DNA of 64,000 nucleotides from Euglena gracilis (lineage: Eukaryota > Euglenida > Euglenophyceae > Euglenales), in assembly GCA_039621445.1 (NCBI GenBank), contig CP154956.1, positions 9,795,443 through 9,859,442 of the forward strand, in the 5' to 3' direction. Below, piece by piece: positions 47,874 to 62,442 of this stretch (its first letter is position 1; every line of letters starts with the position of its first letter). A program made the translations under genes and the position numbers. Below the pieces are notes generated by a model. That model searched no databases. It worked only from the letters and a program-made list of their open reading frames with translations, and was not told the origin of the DNA.

Positions 47874-50800
47874 AGAGATGTTTGTTGAGTACTCTGACAA
47901 GCACGAGCAAAATGCCGAAAACATTGGCCGGCGTGAATGCAGCTTGACGATGCTTGTTTGCACGGCTCACAGCCAGACTCCAAAGGCAAGGGGCTGTGCA
48001 GACCGGCTATCCGCCACCACGCCGTAGCACTTCTCCTGCTCATACCCGCAGAGCACCTGGGTCAGCACCAGGGCGTCGCTTGCCGACGCCCCCTCCCCCC
48101 CGCACCCCGACGGGGCATCAGCGTCAGAGGCTGGGCTGGAAAATGGGGCTGGCTGGAAAGAGGCTGCCGGTTAACACCTCCCATTTGGGCCCCACTTCCA
48201 GCCGGGGTCCAAATGTCGTGGAAGACTGTTGTTGGCCCGAATGTTGGGCGGGGCAGGCCGCTTTCGTCCCCTGTTTGCCCATTTCTGCACCTGCCCGGGC
48301 GGAAAAAAAAAGAATGATTCCGCCCTCGGGCGGCTGGGAAGGAATCAAAGCTCGTCGAGGGGGGGGGGGGGGGGCTGGCTGCCTAAGCAACGCCCCGGGC
48401 AACACGTAGCTGAACTCGGGGTTCCACGCGCACGTCAGCCCGAGCTGGGAAGGACAGGGCGGTACGGGAAGGCCTGGTGGGGGGGGGGGGGGGGCGTGCC
48501 CCCCCCCCCACTGGGGTGGGGTGGGGGTCAACCCCCCACCCACCCACCACCCATAAGCATAAGGTCGCGGAGATTCCTGTACAGCCCTGCGGTCGAACCC
48601 TCATCCGATGGGGGGGGGGGGGGGGTGATCGACCCCCCCCCCACACCACCACACCACAGGGAAACACTCCTTCAGCAACGAAGAAGCTGAAGAAGAAAAA
48701 ACCATGACCCAAAAATCGGAGCTCCCGAAAATGCGGGGAGGCCTGGTGGGGTTCGGACTGCCCCCCCCCCCACCCAGCAGGACGGGGAACCCCCACACCC
48801 ACCACCCATAGAGTTTCGGCGATTCCTGTCAGTCCTGGGGAAGGGTTTGGGGAGTTGGGTCCGGTGGGAAAGCAGCTGCTGCAATCATGTTGAGCAAAGC
48901 AAACGATCCGGTGCCAACTCTCTGCACCACTGTTTTCTTAGCACAGGTGCACTCCTTGGAAGTCGCCACGGTTTTCTCTGGTCTGAGTTGTTCCTTGTGG
49001 GTTGCTTGCTCTGAGGTGAGTTGCGAAGAAAAAGTGGGCTGGTTTCAAAATTGTTGAATGGTGAGAATTGCTTGGAATTGAAAAAGAAAAAAATGCAGGG
49101 GTTTTTGCCCTCACCCGACCGGACCAAGAATACAAAAGTGTACACTTTTTGGACAAATAAAATCAAAAATGATGTACTTTTTAAGCACAAGGCCTGAGAG
49201 AGACCAGTGTCGCGCATTGGAATTGAATGGCTCCAAGCACACCGCGTCGCGATGGTCGTGCACCAGCTTCATTAGGGAGGCCTCCAGCGGCTCTTCCAAG
49301 GCCACGGGGTCCACAGCGCTGCCGCACACCGGCACCTGAGACGGAACAAGGCGTCACGTTTATCTTTGATAGCCCCGGGGGGAGGGGTGGTGCCTGCCCA
49401 TAGCTCACCTCCTCAGGAGGGTTTGGTTTTGGGTCCCAGTCAAGACTGTACGGGAAAGCCTGGGGGGGGGGGTCGACCCCCGCACCCACCACAACGCCCC
49501 AAAAACGAAAAATTCCTTGGCTGCCTTCGAAGGAAAACCTTGACCTAAAAATTGGCGCCCGGGGAATAAACCCCACCCCAAATAACCTGGCGGGGCCCTT
49601 GCTCCTGGCAGGGGCCGAATAACTTGGCGGGGGGGTCAAAAAAAGATGGTTCCAGCAACTTGGCACCCCCCCATTTCAGGTAAAATTCCTTTGCGGCGCT
49701 AAAAAAAAAGGGTCCAAACAACCTGGCGGGGGGGCAGGGCCAAAAGTTGGTTACAATAACCTGGCACCCCGCCAGGTTACTGGGGGGGGGGGGTCGGGAA
49801 AGCCTGGTGGGGGTGGGGGGGGTCAACCCCCCCACCGACAGGGTTTCGGGGATTCCCGTCCAGCCCTGGTCCCAGCGGCTGCGACCCCATTTCCCTTGAG
49901 AGTGGCCATTCTGGGCCCTTGGTGCCTTCGGCGGGGATGTACTAGGGCACTGGCCACCCCAAAATCGGACTCGGTGGGGGTTTCGAACGTGTCCTGCCAC
50001 CCTGCCTGCCCAAAGAACCCAGCCCCCTCCTGGGGGTCCGTTCCCCGCCATCATAGTGTGAGACAGCAAGTGTGGCTCCTCCCCCGCCCCCCGATCCACC
50101 GACGGGGAAAGGTTCCTTCGGTTCTCGCTTTCGTTGAATGAAACTGACCCCTCACTTTCAGCAACTTCATCCAGCTTTCAGAAAGAACCAGTCAGCCACT
50201 TTTTCAGGAACAGGGAGGGCGTGCATCTGGCAACTTTCCTTTGGAAATCCAAGCAAAATGGGGAGGTGTGCTGTGGCTTCGGCAGCAGGGGGGTGCACGT
50301 TTTTTTTTTTTGGACCCTGCGCTCGTTGTGACCCCGCTCTTCTGGTGGTTTATCAGGCAGGGGGGAGGACCGTTATAAACAAATGGCATGCCCTCGTCGC
50401 AGAAAAAAAAAGCTTTTAGCACCGCCGCTTTAAGCCCTGAAGACGATAAAACACAAGGAAGTATTTCAGTTTGAAGGGAGCACAGAGTATGGAAAACTCC
50501 TTCAAATACCGAATTGGCAGAACATGGACGGCATGTTTACTTTTTCCGAGGGCAAATCCATCATGCGTGTAAGCAGGAGTTGGCTTTGAAGTGTTTCAGG
50601 ATCTTGTTGCACTTCTCCCCCGTGATGGACGTCTGTTTGGTCTGGACCCGAACGGATGGCTTCTTCAATTTTCAACTGTTAATTTCATAACCTCCTGCAA
50701 GGAACGGAAATAAACAGTGCAAATGACACCAGCTTTCTGATCCAGACTGATTTCAATCCAATTTTGTGTCATCAATTCAATATTAATCTAATCCAAAGTG

Positions 50801-53800
50801 AATTTTAATTAACGTAACTAAGTTATGCAACTTGCTGAAGCCTCAGGTGCATTTCTGGCCACACCCGAGGCTGTTTGCGAATCAACTTCATCTTCATCGT
50901 ACTCATTGGCTTCCACTTGGCTTCGTCGTCCAAATCAAAGCTGCAATACTGCACCTCATCACTGTCGAAAAAAAAAACATGAAGAGTGGGTAATTTTAAT
51001 GTGTGAACTACGCGGGGTTGAAGAAATTCATGCTGCCTTCGCCATCCCTGTCAACGCCAACAGAGTGTGAAATACGAGACACAGGTACGCTCAGCATTAA
51101 CACAGACCTGCTCGCTCCAGGCTCTGCCAAGTTGGCACTCCCCATTTTTGTTTGTGACTCCATAACGTTCTGTTTGATAACATTTAAAGGATAGGTGGTT
51201 CAACCTGAGAATTCTGTCAAAAAAGTGCTCGGCCATTCAAAATCAAGTTTCGTTTTTGTTTGCTTTGTTGTTTGTTGAGCTGTCCATGCAACCAATTCAA
51301 TCCGCAAAAAAAATGACAGAAACTCATATGCGTGCACATCACCGCGGCATTGCCACTGTGTGTTGTCACTGCCCAGGTAAGTTGGGGGTGGCCACCTGGG
51401 CTGGACGTTGGCGTAGAAGCAGGCGTCGTTGAAGACGCAGCCCACGTGGGTGTACTTGTGGCTCACCGGCCGGCCGTCCAGGCCATGCGCGTGCCGGCAG
51501 GCGGGAGTTGACCAGTGGGCCGGGGGGAGCCCACCGTGCCCCTGGGTGCCTGCCGGGTCATGGGCGGAAGAGAACAACAACAAATGGACAACAAATGGAC
51601 CTTTTCTGGGCTTCGGTGCCTTGGTCGCCGGGGGGGGAGAACGGGAAGGCCTGGTGGGGGGGGTCGACCCCCCCACCCACCCACCACAGCATTTTCAACA
51701 ATTTTGGGAAAACGAGGATATTGGCCGGGAAAATTTTTTGAAAAAAAAATTTGAAAAAAATGAACCCGAAATACATGATTTTTTGATGGAAGCCCACATT
51801 TTTTCAAAAAAAAACTCAAAAATTTCAGGTGTAAAAAATGGTAGTTTTTTTGGAGGGGAGTGAAAAAAAAACGAAGGTCAAAAAAATGGACCAAAGTTTG
51901 GCACAATAAAATTTTACTGACATTTTTTCTCTTGGAAATTTTAGGGGGTCCAAAAATTGGTGCTCCCAGAAATACGGGAAGAGGTGATGGGGGGGGCACC
52001 ACCCACCATACAGGGGGTGGGGGGGGGGAATTGTCGACCCCCCCCCCACCATGCAGGCGGGGTGGGGGGGGGGGTCGACCCCCACCCCCACCCTGGCTGT
52101 TTGGCCGATTCCCGTTCTTCCCGGGGGGGGGGGGGGGGGGGGCTCGTCAAAGTGCCATGCTCTTTGTGATGAGCCTTGATCCAACCCCCCCCACGGGGTC
52201 GAACATGGGCGCCTTGGATTGTGCCCAGGCATTCGCCCCTCAGGGTTCGATATAAGGACAGATGAGGGGGTGGTCCAAACCGTCCTTTTGGTCAAAAAGG
52301 GGGGGCGGTCGGGGGGGGGGGGGGGCACCTAAACAGTGGTTTTTGCCAATTTGGCCCAGCGCCTGCGTGAAAAAAAAAATTATTCACCGCGCGAAAAGCG
52401 CCGCAAACTGCGGCTTTGGGAAGCGTTTCGTTTCAGCAAAAATGCGTCAAACCCGCCGAAAGTTTTCGGCACGACGACTGAACAGAACTTTGACTTTTGG
52501 CCGGGGGGGGGGGGGTTGGGTACCTCGGTGGGGGTGGGCCGTGCCTCGAACCCCGGCCTGGGGACCGGCTGCCGGTGGTGGACTCCCAGAACACGACGTC
52601 CTTCTCCGCCCTGGTCAGCACCCACACGTGGGGGCCGTTCTCCTCCCGGCCACGGCGTCACTTCGCCTCCCCTCCCCGGGGTCCTTGAGAAGCCCCTGGT
52701 GCGAACACCCAAAAACCACCCAAAAAAAAAAGCCATTGTGGGCATTTTTTACCATTTCTTTCAACAAAATGGCTCTTTTAAAAAAAATTCTTCGGTCCGG
52801 CCCTTTGCCAGAATGGCCCAGCCCAAACTTTACTCCGAGGGGTCAGCAGTCCAACTGGGAGCTGCTGGGTGGAACAAGGTGCTGGCTGGCTGGACCACCC
52901 CCCGGGGGTAAGATCCCCTCCGGCTGAAGGAAGCCCCTGTCAGTCACTCTTTTGAAAGTCCACAGACCCTGGGGGGGGAGGCAAATATTACCGAAAATCG
53001 GCCGAAAGCCCTGTTCGATGGCACCCCTGCACGACAGCTCGCCCGGGGGGGGGGGGGGGGGGCCTTGGAAACCCACCCGAACCCACCCACTCGAGGGTCA
53101 CGGTGTTAAGTGAGTATGTGCTCCCTTCCAATGACGACGTAGGCATCCAGCCCGAAGCCTGGCACGAGAACAGGGTTTGAAAAACTCATGAAAATGGGCG
53201 AGATTGACGAGAATCATGCAATTGCAAAAAGTCACTAATTTGAAAGGAAAAGCATGCACGACTGGTTTGGTGGCAAAGAAATGATGACTAGAGGGAACCC
53301 GTTAACGGTGAGAGGGAAAAGGAATGCGTGCTGAAAGTCATCCACGCATCAACCAGTCAGAGCAACAAACGTGTACCATACACGTCCGTATTATTATTAT
53401 GTCATTTTCCGGTGGGGGGTCAGTGAGGGAGTGCAAGCCTAGGTGACAGCCTCCCATGGAAGCCATGTGCTGGGCTTTCCAACAAAACAAGCATATGGCC
53501 CCAAGGTCACAATCCCACAGAGAGGGGGTAGGTATGTCATTCTCATCCTTCCAGGTAGGTGAAATCAAAAACCCTCCATGCATCAAATGTACATGGACTG
53601 ATTTTGGTATGTGACCTATTTACAGGGCGGATGGAAATTACAGCAGAAAAAACTTTTGGGAACACACCAAATTTTATAATAATTATTTAAATGTGACGTC
53701 ATTTTCGGCCGGTGTCGCTTTTCCACACCTTCTTCCGTGGATCTTGAACCCAGAATGGCTGGAAAATGGTCTAAAATAACCGGAAAAAAAAACAAAAAAA

Positions 53801-56732
53801 ATATTCATAAACAACACTCATACATACTATTGATGGCTTTTTTTGAGGCAAAATAGCCTCAATTTATTCAGTTTCCTCATTGAAAAGCAAAGGGGAAACT
53901 GCTCCACACATATCAAGGAGCAATCTTTCTTCGGTTGACTGCCGAATTTTACCACCTTGTCCGCCTGTGCCGACGGAGAGGAGAGGGCTCATTTCCCCAA
54001 CCACAGCACACCCAGCAAGAAATTGCACAGCAACACGGCGTGGTTGCAAACCGGGGCCTTGCCCTTCAGCAGGAACGCATGCGTGGAGAGCCAGCTGTCG
54101 CTGCCTGCGGCAAAGCAACAGAACAATCATCGGAGGGGGTTGCCCAACCATCCCCAGCAATCCCAGCAAGGTCAAAGAGAGGCGTTCTTGATGGTGTATC
54201 TCCCGTTCAACTTTCAAAAAAATAATGGTCAGTCGGTCGGTCAGTTGGTCAGACATCTCTCCAGAGGTTAGGTGGAAATCAGGCCTAAATTTAGGCCCAA
54301 ATTTGAACCTGATTTCAGCTCACATTCAGGCCAAACGGCCTACCTAACCTTATCCCCCCCCTAACCCCTAACCCTAACCCTAACCCCAATCCTGACCACA
54401 ACCTTAACCCCTATCCTTAGAGTGGGATTTCCAATTACACACTTGTCCAGGACATCTCCGGTGGGGAGCGCGAAAGCACAGCAAATTTAGGTTCGGGCAC
54501 ATTTCTCACCCCCGGGGGGGAGGGGGTTCGACCCCCCGTTTAATTACTGGCCCCCCAGGGGTGTTAAAGGCTGCAAAAGAAGTCTTGTCCAGCACCAAAT
54601 GCTGTATTGTATCCCTCTGTTTATGCAGTAAGCAAGGGGCACCATAAGTGAGTGTCCAAACGTACCCCTTAAACTCACCAAGGTCTGGCGGCAGCTCTTG
54701 CCATGCTTGTGCTTACCGACCAGGGGGAAGGGGTGCTATAGGGTGCCTGCCCCTAGCAGGCGGGGGGGGGGATCGGAGGGGGGAACCCAGAAAATTTTCA
54801 TTGAAAATGGCCTTTTCTGGGTCCCCTGCGCCGGGGTCGGAGGGGGATGCCTACTATGGCCTGCGAGGCACCCCCCAAACCCTACACCCCGTGGGGGGGG
54901 GGGGGGGGGGTCCGAAGGGACCCGAATTTTCATTGAAAATGCCTTTTTCCGGGCCCCGCCTCGTCGCGGGGTCGGAGGGGGATGCCTACTATGTGCAGGC
55001 AACCCCCCCAACCCTAACCCCGCGGTGGGGGGTGGGGTCGGATCGGGTGCCCTGGGGTGCCTGCCCCAAACACCCCCCCCCGTGGGGTAGGCACCCGACT
55101 AAGCACAAGTCTGGCTCTTGCCCATGGCCAAACCCCCTGAATCCCTAAAATATTAATATGATTATTAATTATATTTATTTATATAATAATAAATAATTAA
55201 TTAATAATATAATATAATATGTAATTAATATATATAATACTAATATAATATATTTAATCATATATATATATATTTAATATTAATATTGAAATATTGCCAC
55301 ATTTCATGGTGGCGCAAGTGGATGGTGGGGCCAGAAGTGGCTGCCGATTCTTCTCACGGGCCACACCGGCCGTGCCGCCGTGGGTCACTGCGGAGGTCGT
55401 GCCCGCGTCATCCTCGCAGCCCATCAGCGCCACGAAGCGCGCGGCGTGCTGGGGGGAGTCCAGCAGCCGTGGGGCGGTCCCCGGCAGGGGGGGGGGGGGC
55501 CAAACCCTCTCAAGCCCAAGGGGGGAGGCACAACATGAATTTTTTTTGAAAAAGGCGCGACAAAATGGCAGCAAAAAATACACAAAATAAAAAAACCACA
55601 AAAACCACAAAACACAAAAAAACACAAAAAAGCAGAGCAAACACAGCAAAAAAAACACACACACACAAAGAGACCACACACACACACACAAAAAGAAACA
55701 CACAGCAAAACGCAAAAACACAAAAAGCACAGCAAACACAGCAAAAAAAAAAACAATCCAGAATCAAAATTGCCCCCCCCACCGCCAAGAAACACCAAGA
55801 GGTGGGACACCAATGTTCCGGTGGGGCGGCTGCCAAAGACACACAAAATATCCATAGAACAGTACTTTAAAGTGACGGTGATGGCAAATTTGTCCATTTT
55901 TTATCTGGTGCTCTTTGGTCCGCATATGAAGCCAAAACATCAAATTTGAGAGAAAAGGCATCTGATGCCATGAGTAATCAGCTTTAAGTTCTGGGGAATC
56001 AGCGTTGGGGGGGGGGGTTACATTTGTATGTCACCTATGGGTTTGGGTTGCATTCAGACATTTATGTAGCACACACACACACACACACACATCGTTTGGG
56101 GTACTGATGTACGGATGTTGACACTTTCATAGATCCATTGCAAGATGTGGGAAAGGGTGTATGTGTGTGTGTGTGTGTGTGTGATGTCCGTGTCACATGA
56201 TCACTTTGCAGAACTCACAGGGGAGTATCAAAATCAATCCTATTTTGTGGGGCGTGACCTTCAGGACCCTCCCTGGATATGGGTGTCACCCAGGAGGTCA
56301 CCGGCAGCATCACCTGTAAAGTGACACGGGCATGTATGGTGCACATAAAAAAACATTCACATTCACACAGGCGCCACTTTGAGGTTGGTATGGGAGAAAC
56401 TTTGCCCAAAAAAACTACGTGTTTCCCTCCCCCCAAGGTAGTAGCACGCCGCCCACATACAAAAAAAAACTGACCGCACAGGTGGTTACGCAGTTGCAAG
56501 GGACTTGTTGGCGGCGTTTTTTTTTCCAACCCTGGGGGGGGTGGAGTGGGGTGCTGCCTGCCCATAGCATGCACACCCTCCGGGGGGGGGGGGTCGGTTC
56601 TTTGGGTCCTGATGCTGACCAATTTTCCTTTGATTGGAACCGGGGGCCACCGGAGTGTGTGCTGCATACCCACCCAAACCCCGACCTCCCCGCAGAGGGG
56701 GGGGGGTCAAAAGTGCCTGACCCCCTGCTCAC

Positions 56733-57007
56733 CAGGGGTTTTTTTAAGGCCGGGGGGGGGGGGTCGGCACCCACCCCCCCACCCCCAGGGGGGGGCCCCC
56801 CAGGGGAGGGGGGGGGGGTCCGGGGGACCACCCACTTTTGCCCGAAAATGCTAAAAATAGCACCTTTTTCAAAAATTTTCGAAAAGATATACCCACCAGC
56901 CCTACCCCCACCCCCCGGGAGGGGGGGAGGGGGTCCAAGGGACCACCCACCCTACCCCCCCTCCCACCCCCCGGGGGAGGGGGTCCAAGACTAAAAAAAA
57001 ACCCCTG
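56733..57007. mobile_element. hAT-like miniature element, copy 2 allele of 38,771
   Basis: CAGGGGTTTTTTTAAGGCC and inverted CAGGGGTTTTTTTTTAG ends. Flanks CTGCTCAC and CTGCCCAC. Confidence 0.85.
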
Positions 57008-60000
57008 CTGCCCACCCTCTGGGGATGGGGGGGGGGGTGAAAACTTCCTTAAAACGAAGCCTGCTGTTGGCGGGACCACCGGGGGAATAAACCCAAAACT
57101 CTAAAAATTTGTTGGGCAAGAAGTCCGCACGCTGACACAGGAGGGCAGCCAGCGTTCACAAAAAAAAAAAGGACGAGGGGGGGCGGGGGCAAAGGGGATG
57201 AGGGGGGCGGGGGCGGCGGGGAGGGGGGGCGGGGGAAAAGTACGGCAACGGAGTCGCACAGCGCAGGTCACACGGGCGGCAGACCTGGGTGGCGGCGCTG
57301 AGCTGGGCGAACACCTTCACGATGCGGGCGGCGTGGTCCTTGGAGAGGGCGCGGCCGGGGCAGGCTGGGCCAGACCCCGACCCAAGACACGAATGGTAGG
57401 CCGCCACAACCTGCTGCCCCCCCCTTAGTTGCACTGTGGCTTCTTCTCTGTTTATGGCCGGCGCCAGCTCCGCTTCTGACCCAGTTTGTGTGGTGGGCGG
57501 CCAGGGACCCCTTACACCAGTGCTCTTTTGTTGCTCCGCCTGGCCGGGTGAGCAACTCGGGTTGTAATTCCAGAACTGTGGGGACATGAACACACGTTCA
57601 ATTGCTGCCCCCCTCCCCTCCGGGGGTCCCAATCATACCATTGCTTACCAACCCCAAGGGAGGGGGGAGGGGAGTCAATTTTCACTTTAAAAAAACCAGT
57701 CATTCACTGTTCAAAAACCAGTAACCCACTTCCTGCCGCCGGCGCCAGGTGGCCACTTTCTGCCAACGCTGGCCGACCCCTGGGGGGGGGGGGGGTCTGG
57801 AGCCGAAAACCAGTCAGTCACTCCGAAAAAACCAATCACTCACCTGAACCCTGCTCCTATTCCAAAAAAACAGAAGCCTAACCCCAAGCTGAAAGAAAAG
57901 AATCCACCAAAAAAATGCCGACAAAGCCCGTCAGGGTGCCCTGAAGAAATTGTAACCCCCCATCACTAAACTGCTGGGAACCCCATGGGGGGGGCTTGAA
58001 GTTTTATTGCTGCCAAATAATACACCCACAGGTGGGAAGGGAGCTGATGAGCGCTTGAGGAGAGAGGCTGGTCCCAACTTAAATGCGCTCTGATTAGTTT
58101 GTTCTTTTTTGAAAAATAGAAGAAAATAAACAGAAATGAAAAGGGGAAAATAATGTAATTTGTGATTAGAAAAAATTTGTGATCGGGAAAAAAATTGAGA
58201 AATTCATAAATCCAAATAAATCCAAATAAAAGTATCAATTGAAACAAAACAGTTTGTTTCATGTGCCAGCCACCTCCGGCGCCAGACAGGCACGAACTGC
58301 CAAACCAACCGGCACCCAGCCCACCCCGGGCATGGTACTCCTCCCACCACCGCCGGGCGTATACGAGGAACTCGCGCTCCGCCACCGTCAGGCGTTTATT
58401 GTTTCGAGGTGCCTGAAAAGAGATCAAAAAATAAAAAAAAATCTTTGAAAAAAGAAAAACCAAAATGCGTTCAGTTACCTGAAAAAAACCTCGAAATTTT
58501 CTCTGACCGAGCAAAGATGAAGTCGCAAAACCTCGGCAAAAACAAGCCAACTCCAAGGGGAAAAACGATTTCTGATTGGAACACTGTCTGTGGACCCAAA
58601 CTTGAAACCCCACTCGATGCCTCAAACAGCCCTTGCAAAATAGAACCTTAAAAAGCCTCTAAAGACTTAAAAATGCCTTTAAAAAATGCCTTTGAACTTA
58701 AATTTCCCCTTTTTTTATAACCTTTCGCCTAAAAAGTCAATAATGCCTGGCCGCCGTCTTGTTGGTCCGCTCCGCGTTGATCTGGGCCACAATATCCTCC
58801 TCCAGGACGGTGGTCTTGGGCCCAGCGCACCTCCTCGGGCTTGTCTTAACCAACCCCGGCGAGAGGGGCGGGGGGGAGGGGGGGGGTTGGCTTTGGGTCT
58901 TTGGCCCTGGCGGGTCGGCCAATGGACTCAGCCTGTTCTCCCTTCAAAGTGGCCATGTTTCAGCCCCCATCCCCGCGTGCCTTGCCGTCAGGGGTGGGGT
59001 GGGGTGCTTTAGCACCACCCACCCCAAAACCCAACCCAACCCAACCCCTCGGGTCAAACCCCCGGGTCAAAATCCAACCCCCCCCCCCTGCCTGCAAATA
59101 GCACCCATCCGGACATTCCTTAAAAATAGCCTGGATGGGAACCACGGTTCTCACAAGGTAGAGGCAGAGAACAAATTAGTAACCCACCTGTTGGAAGCCT
59201 CCTTTTCAGGGCAGGCAGGACTTCAAAGTTCTCTGAGGGTACATTTGGGGGGTATTTGGGGGTATATTTAGGGAAAGGGTTGCAGGGAGCGGCCTCCTGT
59301 TTCAAAGTCTATTCAATGGCAAACACAAAGGGAAATCCATATGAATGACCATCTGGATGGCATATGCATTGCTGTTGGTTCAGTGTTGGTTTCAGGGGAG
59401 AGGGGGCAGGTGGATGGGCAGTGAGAGAGTTTCATGAATTTCACTGCTTCTATTGGTTGAAGGGAGGTTAGGACGTAAGAGAGATACACTAGTCAGAAGT
59501 GGGGCCGGGAATGAGTTCGATTTGTAGCTCCAGTAGTCCGAGAGGTACCTTCAGCCCCTGAGCACACAGGAACATATGCAAAATGTGGGCTTTTATGTGG
59601 ATGGAAACGCTGAGAAAACATGGTAAATGCACACACACACACACACACACACAAACACTTTCCCATACAACAGGGAACCAGGCAATCATTTTCCCTATAA
59701 AATTATTCAGCCCCATGGCACCCGATCCGACCCCCCCCATCCCACTCATAAACCTCCCGGTAGTTCGACCTGGTTTGGTTTGTCAGTCAAAGAGGGGGGG
59801 GGGGTTCAGTGCGGGGGTATACATTACGAGTTATAGGAATTGCTGATCAAAATCAGACACCAAAATACCCTCCTACGACAGTTTTTTTTTTGACACAACT
59901 CCTCAAAAATTCCATTTCCAGGCTGCTTGACATCACCACAAATCAAATTGCAACAAAGCTTATTTCTGGGTGATAGCGGCCCCAATAAGCGCCCTGAGCA

Positions 60001-60282
60001 CGCCGTTCATTTTCCTTCATCATAGGGGGTTATAAGTGGTCCAGTGGTTGGTCAGCTCGAAGGCAAGGCTGCATGGGAAGGCCTGGTGGGGGAAGCGTCG
60101 ACCCCCCACCGCCATTGGGTTTGGGGGATTCCCATACAGCCAAGGGGGAGGTGTGTGTGGGGCAGGGGCTATGAGGGGGTGGGGTGGTAGGGGGGGTTTA
60201 CACACAAGCCAAGCCATGGGCGACAGGTCCAAAATGCGGGGAGGGGGAGGGCTGCTGCTTTGGAGCGCCCCGTCGGGCAAAC

Positions 60283-60484
<202 letters not shown>

Positions 60485-60580
60485 CGCAGTGCCCCCGCCC
60501 AGCTCCACGGAGACCGACAGCACCCCAGTGCGCAGCACCTTGCGCCACTCCACGGCGTTCTCCCCTACGTAGTGCCGCAC
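60485..60580 (-). CDS. CEP76 C2-domain exon, intact version in copy 2
   Basis: 32 codons, VRHYVGENAVEWRKVLRTG then LSVSVELGGGTA, acceptor GGCAGCGACAG, donor GTGTGTG inside the microsatellite. This is the undamaged allele of 43,311-43,405. Confidence 0.9.
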
Positions 60581-60631
60581 CTGTCGCTGCCTGCAGCCCA
60601 CAGCCAGAGGCGGGTCCTTCCACGACCACAT

Positions 60632-61140
60632 GACTAATGTATTGCCATTGCATAGTTATTGTATAGCTAATGTACAGCTAATGTATAGCTAATGTATAGC
60701 TAATGTTCTGCTAATGTATAGCCAATGTATGGCTATGGGATTGCTATTGGATCGCTATTGTATGGGTATTGTTTTGTTAATATCTGGGTAATGTATAGCT
60801 ATTGTATGGCTATTGTATAGCTAATGTATAGCTATTGTATGACTAATGTAATAGGTTATTGTATAGCTATTGTATAGCTATTGTATGCTACAGTATACCT
60901 ATTATATAGCTATTTGATGGCTATTGTATTGCTGTTGTAAGTCAAATGTATAGCTATTGTGTAGCTATTGTGTAGCTATTGTGCACCTATTGTGTAGCCA
61001 TTGTATAGCTATTGTATAGCCATTGTATAGCTATGCATGAGCTATTCAATAATATACATCAGTTATACAACAGCTGCACATTAGCTATACAATAGCTATA
61101 TCAGAAATATATCAGCCATATATTAGCTATACAGCTATAA
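60632..61140. repeat. TAGCTATTGTA minisatellite, copy 2
   Basis: Same array as 43,455-43,965 with several unit gains and losses. Confidence 0.95.
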
Positions 61141-62007
61141 AATTTGGGAAATGGCTAGCTGTTGTGCTTCTGTGTTTGATTCTCTCCTTCGCAAACAATA
61201 GCCTCCACGCACCTCACCTTTCAAGGTGTTGTACGTGCACATTTGTAGCTCTTCTAACTTGCTTATACACATAAATCGACATCAGATGGCACACCAGACA
61301 AACAACAGTATGGTGAGGTGATAAACAAGAACAAATTTAGAAGGATACAAAAGTCATGTGTCTTTACCAATTAAACTTAAAGACTTAAACTGTGAACGAT
61401 AAAACTGAATTGACTATATCCCCTGAAATTTCAGTCATTTGTCTGATTAATAGCCCATTTCCGACGGGGTATGTATTGAGGGTGAGGGATTTGTGTCATT
61501 TTTGACAATGTATTATTTATTATTCAGCTTAGGCCATTTTGACTTTTGGAAAAAAACCGCGGCCAATTTGGAATCCAGCACATGAAAGCATTGCATCTTC
61601 CTGGCACCTGCACAAGAGCATTCGCTTGCGCAAAAAAGAAATTCCCGGGCCAGCATGTCAGAGGAGCATTCGGAAGAAACACCATGCACCGGGAGGGGGG
61701 GGGGCTTCCCCCCTCCGTCGTGAACACTCTGGGCTGGCTCTGGGTCCCGCTTCATCACCACCAACTGTAGCGGCTGGTTCAGCCGCAGTAGGTCCCGGTT
61801 GCCCTGGGGGGGAGGGGGGTCGGGACAGAAATGGGGCGAGACCAAGACAATGCATCGGAGTCAGCAGCCCCACCCCCAACAGAAATCCCCCCGTATACCA
61901 ATTCGCTAACCCCCTCACCTCATCGCCTCAGGCTGAACAGTGATCCCGGATCCAGGTGCTGGGGGGGGGGGGTGCTTCAGATGAACTGGGCCAGAAGCGA
62001 AATTAGT

Positions 62008-62442
62008 GCAGGCCATGAACAGACAAGAAGCCTTGGTGCAACTAGGGGGGGAGGGGCTTCAGGGTGTGCCGAAAAGCATGGAGCCCTTTTGCACAAACTG
62101 TGGTGAACCCTTGTTGGGGAGACTCAAAAGGCAGCGCCCTTGGCCACCGTCGGCAACTGTCGGATGAGAACGCACGTGCCACACATGTGCCACCACACCA
62201 CGGCATGCGTTGCCGCAGTTTCCATGCCCTTCCTACTTGGTGCAGATCCTACTCCCACTTGGCGCTGCAATTGGCCCCTCTGAGTGACCTGCCCAAGGCC
62301 CACATATTCCAAGAAGGGGCCTTTGGCACCGGCGTCTTTCTGAAGGACTCAGAACCCCCCCCCACTGACAAACTTCCCCCGGGCCGACCAACCAAAAGAC
62401 CTACTACCCCCTCCCATAGTGAAGAAAAATGAGCGCGCCCGG
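62008..62442. other. Segment inverted relative to copy 1, carries antisense CEP76 exon
   Basis: Reverse complement of 44,821-45,254. The frame AHIFQEGAFGTGVFLKD lies on the plus strand here (about 62,268-62,350), opposite to all other CEP76 exons of this copy. Confidence 0.95.
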
